This document shows, in pieces, positions 55,037 to 64,000 of a stretch of 64,000 nucleotides of DNA. Source of the DNA: Thermoproteota archaeon. GTDB lineage: Archaea > Korarchaeota > Korarchaeia > Korarchaeales > Korarchaeaceae. The notes beneath the pieces are model-generated. The model saw nothing but the letters and a program-made list of their open reading frames with translations. It was not told the origin of the DNA and did not search any database. Each line of letters starts with the position of its first letter. Position 1 is the stretch's first letter. Location: positions 1 through 64,000 of the forward strand of contig JAOZFI010000017.1 in NCBI GenBank assembly GCA_027491395.1, written 5' to 3'. A program made the position numbers and the translations under genes.

Positions 55037-56049
55037 TGCTATTCGACCTGAGGCCCAAGAAATCTAGGAAAGACCTCTTCGACAGGGAATGGGAGCTAGA
55101 GGAGCTGGAAAGGGCCTCTGGCAGATATCCTCTCATCCTACTACTGGGTATTAGGAGGATAGGTAAGACCAGCGTGGCTTGGTGCTTCTTAGAGGGGAAG
55201 AGGGGATTCTTAGTTGACATGAGAGGTGTCATCCGGCGGGCTGATCTCTACGAGAGGGTGGCTAGGGGACTTGAGGAATCATTAAGCAAGATGAGAAGGT
55301 TCCTGAGGGGTATAAGGGGCATTAAGATAGCAGGCGCTGAGGTTGAGATCCAGTGGAGAGGAATGGATTCCCTGAGCCTCGCAGGTCTTCTGACAGAATT
55401 GAACAAGCTGGACGAGTTCGTTGTGATCTTGGACGAGGTCCAGCATCTGAGGCAACCCCTCATGTCCGAGGTGAGGGAGATGATAGCCTACGCCTACGAC
55501 AATCTGGACAATGTGACCCTCATCCTCACGGGCTCGGAGATAGGCATGCTCAGAAGGTTCCTCAGACTCGAAGATCCATCTTCCCCCCTCTATGGGAGGT
55601 ACGCATATGAGGTCGAGGTGAGAAGGTTCACCAAGGAGCAATCTAAGGAGTTCTTGGTGAGGGGATTCAGAGAAGTAGGAATGGAACCGCCGATGGAGGA
55701 AGTGGAGAAGGCCGTGGAATTCTTCGACGGGATAGTGGGGTGGCTCGTCATTTTCGGTAAATCCTACTCAGAGGGTAAAGGGGGCTTCGAGGCCATAGCG
55801 GAGATGGCCATTGGGATGGCCATCACCGAATTGATGAAACTCGATCCTAGGGAGAAACTCGTCCTCAAGGCCGTTGCCAGGGGGGCGAGGAGCTGGAGCC
55901 AAGTAAGAGAGCTGATAGAGGAGAAGGAAGGAGCCGTAATACCTAAATCCTCCCTGTCCAGAACAATCAAGAGGCTGGAGAGGCTAAGCCTCATCAAGGA
56001 CTATGAGTTCTTGGATCCCGTTTACGAGAAGGCTGCACTGAGACTGTAG
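55036..56049 (+). CDS. Archaeal ATPase (ATPase_2/MoxR-unrelated AAA) with C-terminal wHTH-like domain
   Basis: LLLGIRRIGKTSVAWCFL, VVILDEVQHL, IPKSSLSRTIKRLERLSLIKDYEF. Confidence 0.85.
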   Translation: MLFDLRPKKSRKDLFDREWELEELERASGRYPLILLLGIRRIGKTSVAWCFLEGKRGFLVDMRGVIRRADLYERVARGLEESLSKMRRFLRGIRGIKIAGAEVEIQWRGMDSLSLAGLLTELNKLDEFVVILDEVQHLRQPLMSEVREMIAYAYDNLDNVTLILTGSEIGMLRRFLRLEDPSSPLYGRYAYEVEVRRFTKEQSKEFLVRGFREVGMEPPMEEVEKAVEFFDGIVGWLVIFGKSYSEGKGGFEAIAEMAIGMAITELMKLDPREKLVLKAVARGARSWSQVRELIEEKEGAVIPKSSLSRTIKRLERLSLIKDYEFLDPVYEKAALRL

Positions 56050-56117
56050 CTCCTACTCCATGATGTGCGGAGCGAATCGCACTTTAACTTAAATTAGTTG
56101 GATAGCCCCCTAGAGCA

Positions 56118-57131
56118 ATGCCAGCGAGCTCCAAGGAGTTCTTCCTATTGGCTGATGGTTCTCCGGATGACGTGATCAGGAAAGCTAGTGAGATGGGCTT
56201 TAAGATAGTTGCTCTATCCTCGGGAGCTAAGGAGAAGGTCAAAGACCTCGTGGATCCGGCGCACATCGTGAGAGTTGAGGAGTGGCCCTCTAAGGGAGAG
56301 ATCACCCTAGTGAGGATAAAGGGGCCCGAAGACATGTCGGTGGTCGAGGAGACAGCCTCTACAGGCAAGGTGCTTATAGATAGCGAGGGGTGGAAGATAA
56401 TCCCCCTAGAGAACCTGATAGCTAGTCTGGGGGGAGGCGACAGGATATACGCGATTGCTGAAACATTGGATGAGGCTAGATCCCTGCTGGGAGTGCTGGA
56501 AGTGGGAATAAAAGGCGTTGTGATGCCGCTGAAGGATCCCAGCGAGTTGAAAGACGTAAGGAGAATGTTGGAGGAAGCCTCTCCCCTTCAACTGGTCGTG
56601 GCCGAGGTCACAGAGGTCAAAGAGGTCGGGATGGGAGATAGAGTTTGCGTGGATACCACATCAATCCTCTCCAAGGGCGAAGGGATGCTTGTAGGGGGGT
56701 CAGCCTCCTTCTTCCTGCTGGTCCACAGTGAGAACGTAGAATCCCCGTTCACCTCACCTAGAGAATTCAGGGTGAACGCGGGAGCGGTCTCCAACTACAT
56801 CTTGGTGCCCGGCGGTAGGACCAAGTACCTGTCGGAGGTCAAGTCCGGGACTGAAGTGCTTGCCGTCACGAAGGACGGTAAGAGGAGGGCGGTGAGCGTC
56901 GGAAGGGCCAAGGTGGAGAGGAGGCCCTTGGTGCTGGTGCGAGCTAGGTCTCAGGATGCCGAGGGATGGGCAGTGCTGCAGCTTGCTGAAACGGTACCCC
57001 TCATGAAACCTGACGGGACCCCCATACCGGTCAGTGAGGTGAAGCCAGGGGATCAGGTCTTAGCGTACGTGGAGGAGAAGAAGGCGAGGCACTTTGGGAT
57101 GGCAGTGAACGAGTTCATAGAAGAGAGGTAA
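56118..57131 (+). CDS. aroB': 3-dehydroquinate synthase II
   Basis: GDRVCVDTTSILSKGEGMLVGGSASFFLLVHSENVESPFTSPREFRVNAGAVSNYILVPGGRTKYLSE. Confidence 0.95.
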   Translation: MPASSKEFFLLADGSPDDVIRKASEMGFKIVALSSGAKEKVKDLVDPAHIVRVEEWPSKGEITLVRIKGPEDMSVVEETASTGKVLIDSEGWKIIPLENLIASLGGGDRIYAIAETLDEARSLLGVLEVGIKGVVMPLKDPSELKDVRRMLEEASPLQLVVAEVTEVKEVGMGDRVCVDTTSILSKGEGMLVGGSASFFLLVHSENVESPFTSPREFRVNAGAVSNYILVPGGRTKYLSEVKSGTEVLAVTKDGKRRAVSVGRAKVERRPLVLVRARSQDAEGWAVLQLAETVPLMKPDGTPIPVSEVKPGDQVLAYVEEKKARHFGMAVNEFIEER

Positions 57132-57176
57132 AGAGAAACGAGGGGGCTTAAGAGGAGCTGACTAGATTAACACCGC

Positions 57177-57608
57177 TCAGGGCTCTATCCCGAACTTAGG
57201 AGCTATTTCCTGTCTGAAGTAGTCTATCGCGAAGACAACCGAGTTGAACTCGCTGGCGAAAATTTCTTTGTTCATTCCCGAGACAGGAATGGTCTTGCTG
57301 GATCCCAAGTTGCCCTCCTCATCCACATCGTACCTTACTTCCGCTAGCGTATAGTGGGCGTTGAGCAGGGCCCTGTAGAACTCCGCGCTTTCCGGTACCT
57401 TCTCACTCTCCAGTATGGTGGTCCTTATAGCCACCCAGTCGTCACCTACGAGGACGAACACCCAGTACTCACCGTCCCCGACCTTCCAGAGGGAGGCTAT
57501 GACACCCTCCTCCTTCTGATACTTCACACTCATTCCGTTGAGGAATTCCTCTATCTGGGATTCCACTTCTACAGACAGAAGATCACCACTATGACCCACA
57601 GTGAGCAA
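57177..57608 (-). CDS. YbjN-like small protein
   Basis: Fold-type pattern of a chaperone-like YbjN domain; [22 protein letters not shown]. Confidence 0.5.
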   Translation of the reverse strand: MLTVGHSGDLLSVEVESQIEEFLNGMSVKYQKEEGVIASLWKVGDGEYWVFVLVGDDWVAIRTTILESEKVPESAEFYRALLNAHYTLAEVRYDVDEEGNLGSSKTIPVSGMNKEIFASEFNSVVFAIDYFRQEIAPKFGIEP

Positions 57609-57642
57609 TAATAAGTATGCCTATACTGTCGGGGCGATAGAG

Positions 57643-58161
57643 ATGCTCGTGGCAGTGGGCTCGACCAATCCCGTGAAGATCGAAGCAGTTAGGAGGGCCT
57701 TCTCCTCGGTTTGGGAGGTCGAAGTGAGGGGCGTTGAAGTGAACAGCGGTGTCTCTCCAGAGCCAGTCGGTCAGGAGGCCATTATAGGTGCTATGAACAG
57801 AGCTAGAAAAGCGATGGCCACTCTGAACGCGGATTTCGGCGTGGGCATAGAGGGGGGCGTCTTTCACTTGGGTGGCTGGTACTACTGCGCCGGCTTCGTC
57901 TGGGTGGAGAGGAAGGATGGCGTTTACGGCACGGGCACCAGCGGGTGGTTCGAATGCCCAAAGAGTTTCACAGCTAGCTTGCTCACCGGAGTGGAGCTCG
58001 GGGACCTCATGGCAAGGATAAGCGGGAAGGCCGAGATAAAGAGGGAGGAGGGGGCGATAGGCTACTTCACCAAGGGCGTGGTGAGCAGGACCGACCTGTA
58101 CACACACGGCGTGCTTATGGCCCTAGCCAAGTTCATCGCAGGTGACAGGTGGCCGGGATGA
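57643..58161 (+). CDS. Inosine/xanthosine triphosphatase (YjjX/DUF84)
   Basis: [57 protein letters not shown]. Confidence 0.92.
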   Translation: MLVAVGSTNPVKIEAVRRAFSSVWEVEVRGVEVNSGVSPEPVGQEAIIGAMNRARKAMATLNADFGVGIEGGVFHLGGWYYCAGFVWVERKDGVYGTGTSGWFECPKSFTASLLTGVELGDLMARISGKAEIKREEGAIGYFTKGVVSRTDLYTHGVLMALAKFIAGDRWPG

Positions 58162-58165
58162 TAGC

Positions 58166-58681
58166 ATGATGATCGTGGCTCTCTTAGGAGGTAGGAGGGA
58201 TCTACTCTATAAACCGCTGGTCAACATGCTGGCCAGCTCCGGATACAGGGTCGCTGCGGCCGTTCAGCTGAGGAAGGTCGGACTCGCCAAGGACATGAGG
58301 GAGCTGGCTGAAGCAGGAGCCGGTCTGATAGTGGCACATTCAACCAACAGGGTGGTCCTATCGACGACGTACGTGCCAGACGCCTTGGATGAGATCAGCA
58401 AGATGGTGGGCTGCCTTGCACCTGTGGGTCCCGATGCCCTCATCCTACTCGGATTCCAGAAGTTGGTGCGAGACGATGAGAGGGTTCTAAAAGCCTTAGC
58501 TGTTTGGAGCGCCAAGGAAGCCGAGTCCCTACTTGCCGAGATCGCCCCTCCAGTAGTAGGAGTGTACTCCGAGAGAAGGGACTATCTTGGGGGGTACTCC
58601 ACACCGGATGAGCTGGCAAATGCTATAGTAGATGAGGGGATGAAAAGAAGACTAATCCAACCGAGAGTCAGGAAGGCCTGA
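58166..58681 (+). CDS. Hypothetical protein (intact parent copy of the downstream pseudogene)
   Basis: MMIVALLGGRRDLLYKPLVNMLASSGYRVAAAVQLRKVG... Confidence 0.65.
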   Translation: MMIVALLGGRRDLLYKPLVNMLASSGYRVAAAVQLRKVGLAKDMRELAEAGAGLIVAHSTNRVVLSTTYVPDALDEISKMVGCLAPVGPDALILLGFQKLVRDDERVLKALAVWSAKEAESLLAEIAPPVVGVYSERRDYLGGYSTPDELANAIVDEGMKRRLIQPRVRKA

Positions 58682-58704
58682 GCACTGATCAGGGGACCTT
58701 CCTG

Positions 58705-58887
58705 ATGAGGAGGACTCATCTAGTCTTCGCAGCGTTCGTCCTCTACTGGATCTCCCTGCTACTCAGGTGGAGGTTGGATTCGATCTTATCCTCTGTATGT
58801 CTGATAGCATTTCTTTTCCCAAATCTTGATTATTATCTGAGGAGCCTTCCCCTAGTTGAGCACAGGAAGACCCTCCACAACGTCTAG
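58705..58887 (+). pseudogene. Truncated DUF457/YdjM-like membrane hydrolase N-terminus
   Basis: FLFPNLDYYLRSLPLVEHRKTLHNV then stop; more of the family appears in the downstream remnant. Confidence 0.5.
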
Positions 58888-58939
58888 GTCCTATCGATCA
58901 CGACGTACATGCTCCATCTGTATAGGCTCCCAGCTCCTT

Positions 58940-59422
58940 GATGATTGCGCGCTGCTTTATAATTCACTGACAAACCTCCTCGCCAGCTCCGGGTATAGGG
59001 TTACCACTGCTATCCAGCTGAGAAAAGTAAGCATGATAGAGGAAATGATAGAGCTGGTCGAGGCCGGAGCAGGACTGATCATGGCCCATTCCATCAACAA
59101 AACTCCACTCTCCACTACCTACATTCCGAACACTTTGGAAGAAGTAAAAAGGATCATAAGCTGCTTAACTCCTGTTGATCCCGATGCCTTAATCCTGCTG
59201 GGATTTCATAAACTCGTAAATGGAGAGGAGAAGTACTCAAGGCGCTCGCCGTGTGGAGCTTGAATGAGGCGAAATCGCTCCCATAAGAGCTCTCCTCTCC
59301 CATTATGGGGGTGTACTCAGACAGGAGGGATTATGAGAGGGGTACAAGTCTCCTGAGGAACTCGCGAGGGCTATCGTCTAGGAGGGGATGATACTTCCTA
59401 GGATCCTCAGATTCAGATCCTA
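58940..59422 (+). pseudogene. Degraded copy of 58166-58681
   Basis: YNSLTNLLASSGYRVTTAIQLRKVSMIEEMIELVEAGAGLIMAHSINKTPLSTTYIPN... then frame change and stops through VLKALAVWSLNEAKSLP*ELSSPIMGVYSDRRDY. Confidence 0.85.
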
Positions 59423-59499
59423 ACACCGGCAAAGTGGAGGCGTAGGGTATCATCTCTTATTCGCAGACTTTTCATGTAAGTTGTCGTCATTCGCCTAGG

Positions 59500-59760
59500 A
59501 GCGCCTATCTATTGGGCTCTCTTTTCTTTTATCTTGTTATATTACATCTCCCCAAAACTTACTAGATTACTATCTAGAGAAGTTTGCTTTAATTAAGCAT
59601 AGAAAGGATATTTAGAGCGTTTGGGCTTCGCTGCTGATCTCTCTTCTTTTAACATATAAGGCTCTGTTATACAGCGAATTACCGAGTACACTGGGCGTCT
59701 ATTGCTCGATCCCCTCACTAAGTAGAGAGATAAAGGACCCTAAGCTATGGGTTAGTGGAT
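59500..59760 (+). pseudogene. Remnant of a second DUF457/YdjM-like gene copy
   Basis: In-frame FALIKHRKDI*SVWASLLISLLLTYKALLYSELPSTLGVYCS resembles the LPLVEHRKTLHNV copy and continues it. Confidence 0.5.
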
Positions 59761-59830
59761 GTGAAATTTCTAATTAGAATTTCTTTACGGAACAAAAACT
59801 TTATAAAACATAAAGTAGTTATATTAGACG

Positions 59831-60205
59831 GTGATAGCGTTGTTACATGAAGGAAACCGTGGAATATCATTTATGTTAGTTGCCTTAATAGCCGTGTTAG
59901 TTATAGCTATTCCCTCTGTTACTCAAGTAAAGGCATCGCCGAATAGCTACGATTTTGAACCCGAGACCATCTACTCGTGCTTTACCGATCACAGGCTTTT
60001 ACCACCTGGAGGGGGAGATGTGGTCAGATATAGGATAGAGTATCCTTACTCAGAACTTGTTAGTGTTAGAGTTATCTACGCATCTCATGATGATTACTAT
60101 TGGGGATGGCGATGGGATCACCACTATCTTAGGATAGTCATAATAAATTACTCTGAAGCGCTTCCACTATACATAAAATGGAGAATTTGTGTGATATATC
60201 ACTGA
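59831..60205 (+). CDS. Small secreted protein, unknown function
   Basis: Hydrophobic N-terminus FMLVALIAVLVIAIPSVTQVKA; TATA-like ACTTTATAAAAC upstream. Confidence 0.5.
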   Translation: MIALLHEGNRGISFMLVALIAVLVIAIPSVTQVKASPNSYDFEPETIYSCFTDHRLLPPGGGDVVRYRIEYPYSELVSVRVIYASHDDYYWGWRWDHHYLRIVIINYSEALPLYIKWRICVIYH

Positions 60206-60226
60206 GACTAGATAGGGGATGTTTTC

Positions 60227-60955
60227 ATGAAGAGAAAATTGAGCCTATCAATTATGACTTCCCTTTTAGTGATACTTCTGCTTATTCTTTCACTGCTGAA
60301 TCCAGCATGGGTATTTGGAAAGGGATACCCATACCTGATATCCACCTATAAGATGAATGACATTGATTCAATCCTCAAAAAGCTCGAAAAATACGGGATA
60401 CCCTATACAACTCTCTTAAGAGTGAAGGGGTCCCTCCCCAGCGAGGTACTCATGGCCACGGACGAAGGTGCTTTTATTGAATCGCTCCTATCTGGGAGTG
60501 GGAATATCCAGTCCAAGGTCGATTTAGAGAATTTCCATCTGGCAGTGGATGTGTTAGGCATGGACAGAGCGACCATGGCTATGCTATTCGGATATAATTA
60601 CCTGCTCAGCAGCCCACAGGACTGTATAGTATCAAAACCGCTTTTCGAGGCCCTAAAAAAAGCTTATGGGAAGAAGATGGGAGATTGGATAGAGGTCGAT
60701 GTTTACACGGGAGTATCCCACCTGAATCTCTCATGCAGGATGATAAGCACATTCCCCGAGAAGAATCTCATGCTATCCTATATTGTAGCTATGGATAGGG
60801 GATATCTGGAGAGCGCGGTTTATCCACTCAAAGACTCTCATTGGTTTAATCAGTTTGCTGATGAGGTCATTCTAGTCTATGTGGACGGCGTCGACGAGCT
60901 AAGAGAGGTAGAAAAGGCAGTAGGATGCAGCGATTGCTTAGTACCGATAGGATGA
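60227..60955 (+). CDS. Secreted protein, unknown function
   Basis: Signal peptide SIMTSLLVILLLILSLLNPAWVFG; 242 aa. Confidence 0.6.
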   Translation: MKRKLSLSIMTSLLVILLLILSLLNPAWVFGKGYPYLISTYKMNDIDSILKKLEKYGIPYTTLLRVKGSLPSEVLMATDEGAFIESLLSGSGNIQSKVDLENFHLAVDVLGMDRATMAMLFGYNYLLSSPQDCIVSKPLFEALKKAYGKKMGDWIEVDVYTGVSHLNLSCRMISTFPEKNLMLSYIVAMDRGYLESAVYPLKDSHWFNQFADEVILVYVDGVDELREVEKAVGCSDCLVPIG

Positions 60956-61108
60956 ATGAGACACTCGCCTAAGCCCCCTCTCTTTGTCCATCTTTTGATC
61001 ATGAAAACTCCTTTGTGGAGCCACCTCGGACCTAGTTTGCTATGCTACACTTAGCGCGATTCCTAAGCTAAACCTTAAGTAGGAGAGGAGATCGAATGGG
61101 TGATCCAA

Positions 61109-61435
61109 ATGCTGGAACTCTACTTGGAGGTGACCGAGGTCAGGAAGACTCCCTCTGGGATAGTCCTCTCCCTCAGCAGGCCTAGAGGCGTGGAGGAGGT
61201 CCCACCTCCGGAGAGCGAGGAGGAGGCTATGATGTTCCAGGTAGTCAGGGCCATGGAGAAGTACATGAAAATCCCCCTGCCCATGGGCCAAGTGCAGATG
61301 CCCACCGTTACAATAACCCTCACGATAGACGAGTACGAGACTCTCGGCAGACCTACCGTAGGAGATATGCTGAAGCTCACCATGAAGAAAGGGGAGGTCA
61401 GGACATTCTCCCCGGACAGCGGCATGGAGTACTGA
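61109..61435 (+). CDS. Hypothetical archaeal protein
   Basis: MLELYLEVTEVRKTPSGIVLSLSRPRG...; compact ORF preceded by GGTGATCC. Confidence 0.6.
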   Translation: MLELYLEVTEVRKTPSGIVLSLSRPRGVEEVPPPESEEEAMMFQVVRAMEKYMKIPLPMGQVQMPTVTITLTIDEYETLGRPTVGDMLKLTMKKGEVRTFSPDSGMEY

Positions 61436-61477
61436 TTAAAGGGAACTGTTTTAACGGATCACCGTCCAATCTAATCG

Positions 61478-61774
61478 ATGTCGATAGAGGAAGCTATAAC
61501 CGTAAGCAAGAAGGGTAAGAGGGAGATTAGGACAATCGTTTCTAGGGGGAGGTTCGCTCTGATAGAGTACAGGGATCCGATAACCAAGGAGAGAACGGAG
61601 GACAAGTACAAGCTTGTCCTCTACCACGACGACGGAAGAGTAGATGAGTACTTCATAATCCCAACTAGGACGCCACACCGTCAACTCCTGATAGAGCCCA
61701 AGGAGAAGAAGGGTATGAAGCTGAAGGTTTGGAACCCGAAGACGAATCAAATCGAGGACATGTTTCCCGAGTAA
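61478..61774 (+). CDS. Hypothetical protein
   Basis: 98-aa ORF MSIEEAITVSKKGKREIRTIVSRGRFALIEYRDP. Confidence 0.6.
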   Translation: MSIEEAITVSKKGKREIRTIVSRGRFALIEYRDPITKERTEDKYKLVLYHDDGRVDEYFIIPTRTPHRQLLIEPKEKKGMKLKVWNPKTNQIEDMFPE

Positions 61775-61784
61775 AAATAGAGAA

Positions 61785-62216
61785 TTAGGAGGGAGCGAGC
61801 ACCTCCAGCAGCAACCAAGCAACGTCTATTATATCTCTCATCGTGATCATGCCGATAGGCTTGCCTTCCCCGTCCACCACCGGTAGGTGCTTAATGTCAG
61901 CATCTCTCATCTTCTTCATGGCATCGATCACCAGATCGCTGGGCGAGATGGTTATTGGATTCTCGGTCATGAGCATATGAATTGGAAGTCCCTTCCCCAC
62001 CTTGCCCTCAGCCACGGCGAACCTCAGATCCCTGTCGGTGAATATGCCCACAAGCTTACCGTCCTTATCCACGACCATCACGCTGCTGATCCTGTTGTCG
62101 TCCATCACCTTAGCGGCCTGCTCTATAGGGGTTTCCTTATCCACCGTTATGGGAGGGGTGCTCATCACATCCTCCACCCTCAGGGGGAGGTGCCTCTTTC
62201 TCCTCAAGAGCGGCAA
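61785..62216 (-). CDS. CBS domain-pair protein
   Basis: VEDVMSTPPITVDKETPIEQAAKVMDDNRISSVMVVDKDGKLVGIFTDRDL, second CBS repeat. Confidence 0.93.
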   Translation of the reverse strand: MPLLRRKRHLPLRVEDVMSTPPITVDKETPIEQAAKVMDDNRISSVMVVDKDGKLVGIFTDRDLRFAVAEGKVGKGLPIHMLMTENPITISPSDLVIDAMKKMRDADIKHLPVVDGEGKPIGMITMRDIIDVAWLLLEVLAPS

Positions 62217-62279
62217 TATCCCACCTCCGCTAGAAATACTCTGTTCATAGCTAAAACCTTTTACAAGCGGGGGGAGCGC

Positions 62280-63323
62280 TCATGAGATGACCTCTCCCAC
62301 GTTATCGGGGATCCGGTAACCCCTCAGCTCAGAGGCCGACCTCCTCACATCTCCCGATTTGAGTCTGTGGAGGAACTCCTTTATAGAGGGTTTCTTGAAC
62401 GATTCTTTCCGTACGACGAAATCGTAACTCTCCCACATGACCCGCAGGAATCCCAAACCGAAAGATTCCGCCACCTCCCTTATGCCGAACCCAACGTCAG
62501 CCTCACCCTTGACTATTTTCTTCGCCACTCCCACGTGAGTTCTGACCTGAACATCGTATCCCTTCACTAACTTGGACGGGTCGGTCTCCTCGAGACCCAT
62601 CCTCCTCATCTCCATTATCAACATTCTATCTGCCAACAACCTAGTGGCTGATCCGGGAGACATGTTGATGTACCTTAACCCCCTCTCTATGATGTCGGAT
62701 ATGCACTCCAGTCCTGCATCCTCCCTGAACATTACCCCTAACTCCCTGTCGTACCCCCTAATTAATGCCACCGTTTTTGACAGCCAGAACCTGCCGATGA
62801 ACGGTTTGTTGAAGTCGCCGCTTTCGGGGTCGTAAAGGTGAACGGCCGCTATGTCTGCCTCACCCGTGATGAGTTTAGCTATTCCTCCGAGAGAACCGCT
62901 CCATGTGAGATCTATTTTATCCCTTAGGGTTTCCACGACCTTCTCCAACAGGGGATCATACCCTCCAGCTAAGGTGGACTCCTTCCTGGGTTCGGTCCTG
63001 CCTTCGGTCAGATTCTCCATGTAGAGGTCGAGGAGCTCCTTTCCTACATCTGTCAGGACGGCACCGCCACCCTTCGATCCCCCTCGCCTCACTGATATTA
63101 GCTTCTCCCCCAACAGTTCCTCTACCCTATTGATTTTGCTCCAGACCCAAGAATAGGATATACCTTGGGATCTAGCGGCAGCGAGAAGGGATCCCCTCCT
63201 CTCGACCTCTTCGAGTATCTTGACGAGTCTCGCATCCAAAATTACATGCCCTCTATATAGCAGCATCACATCTTTGCGAACCCTTATCTCCCTCAGCTTC
63301 TTTCTCAGTTCCGTTTCCATCAT
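62280..63323 (-). CDS. ModE-type wHTH regulator fused to a periplasmic-binding-protein-like domain
   Basis: SLLAAARSQGISYSWVWSKINRVEELLGEKLISVRRGGSKGGGAVLTDVGKELL; GSLGGIAKLITGEADIAAVHLYDPESGDFNKPFI. Confidence 0.85.
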   Translation of the reverse strand: MMETELRKKLREIRVRKDVMLLYRGHVILDARLVKILEEVERRGSLLAAARSQGISYSWVWSKINRVEELLGEKLISVRRGGSKGGGAVLTDVGKELLDLYMENLTEGRTEPRKESTLAGGYDPLLEKVVETLRDKIDLTWSGSLGGIAKLITGEADIAAVHLYDPESGDFNKPFIGRFWLSKTVALIRGYDRELGVMFREDAGLECISDIIERGLRYINMSPGSATRLLADRMLIMEMRRMGLEETDPSKLVKGYDVQVRTHVGVAKKIVKGEADVGFGIREVAESFGLGFLRVMWESYDFVVRKESFKKPSIKEFLHRLKSGDVRRSASELRGYRIPDNVGEVIS

Positions 63324-63379
63324 TATTCGGGACAGCCTACAGGGATTTCTAATAATTCTAGTGGTGAGGATAATGACAC

Positions 63380-63399
63380 GCGTGAAACGCTATTCACGC
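63380..63399. promoter_or_regulatory. Palindrome upstream of the ModE-like regulator, candidate operator
   Basis: GCGTGAA-ACGCTA-TTCACGC. Confidence 0.45.
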
Positions 63400-63424
63400 T
63401 ACCAATAACCACGGGATCTCTAAG

Positions 63425-64000
63425 CTAGGGACGACTGCTCCTAGAATTCGTACGTTCGAGTCTATCTAGGAGATCCTCAAACCTCAGCACGGGAGGATCG
63501 GCGGGGAAGATCATCCTAGAAACTGAAGGGACCAGTGGAGGCCTTATCCCAATCTCACGAAGCTCTTCCACTCTCACCAGCAGGTCGGAAGCTAAGCCAC
63601 TCATGACCAGCTCGCCATTCTTCAGAATGTGGACTGTATCGGAGATCTCGGCGGCCATGTCGGAGTTCTGGGAACTGATTACTACGATTCTATTCCTCTC
63701 CTTGAAGAGCTTTATAAGCTCGAGGAGATGCTCCGTTCCTTCTGCATCGAGAGAAGACCAAGGTTCATCCAGAAGAAGGACCTCGGGATCGTGGGCGAGG
63801 AGCCCCGCTAAGATCACCTTGGCGGCCTGTCCCCTGCTCAATCTCAGTGGAGATTTTGACGCTAGGTCCTCTATCCCGAAGAACCGGAGGGCCTCCTCGA
63901 CCCTGCTCATCACCTCTCCCTCATCCAATCCAAGCTGCTTAGGCGCCAGAGCGACATCCTCCCATACAGTTGGAGCTAGGAGCTGATCTCTAGGATCTTG
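63425..64000 (-). CDS. ABC transporter ATPase (5' end outside window)
   Basis: QDPRDQLLAPTVWEDVALAPKQLGLDEGEV, LSRGQAAKVILAGLLAHDPEVLLLDEPWSSLD; open frame to the window end. Confidence 0.85.
   Translation of the reverse strand, partial: QDPRDQLLAPTVWEDVALAPKQLGLDEGEVMSRVEEALRFFGIEDLASKSPLRLSRGQAAKVILAGLLAHDPEVLLLDEPWSSLDAEGTEHLLELIKLFKERNRIVVISSQNSDMAAEISDTVHILKNGELVMSGLASDLLVRVEELREIGIRPPLVPSVSRMIFPADPPVLRFEDLLDRLERTNSRSSRP

Overview
This 64 kb window is a gene-dense archaeal chromosome segment. It encodes archaeal RFC-S/RFC-L, Orc1/Cdc6, aIF2-gamma, aIF5B, eS6/eL24/eS28/eL7Ae/uS2, Rpo10, TYW1, CTP-type riboflavin kinase and DHQ synthase II; it is probably a thermophile of the TACK/Korarchaeota type, but taxonomy cannot be fixed from sequence reading alone. 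Most of it is ordinary housekeeping: a BMP-family nucleoside/sugar ABC transporter, translation and replication genes, shikimate and threonine pathways, and three tRNAs. The strongest non-routine items are: (1) a membrane DUF2207-like protein ending in a 9-cysteine (SCAC...SCACACAC...SCACACA)GGGVG tail, translationally coupled to a radical SAM/SPASM enzyme with a PqqD/RRE-like N-terminus, a candidate RiPP-like tail-modification system; (2) an intergenic C/D box sRNA whose D guide appears aimed at the wobble C34 of tRNA-Leu(CAA); (3) a duplicated structured leader motif upstream of the BMP binding protein, in which the second copy sequesters the Shine-Dalgarno and start codon; (4) two perfect tandem 18-bp palindromic repeats abutting the start codon of an archaeal ATPase; (5) a core-MetE-like methyltransferase overlapping a RACo-type corrinoid activator; (6) an orphan tungsten-oxidoreductase-type radical SAM maturase; (7) a MntA/HepT toxin-antitoxin pair next to structured inverted repeats and a probably frameshifted Cys-rich secreted protein; (8) a decayed tandem duplication at 58.1-59.8 kb. 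No CRISPR array, rRNA or transposase was found.
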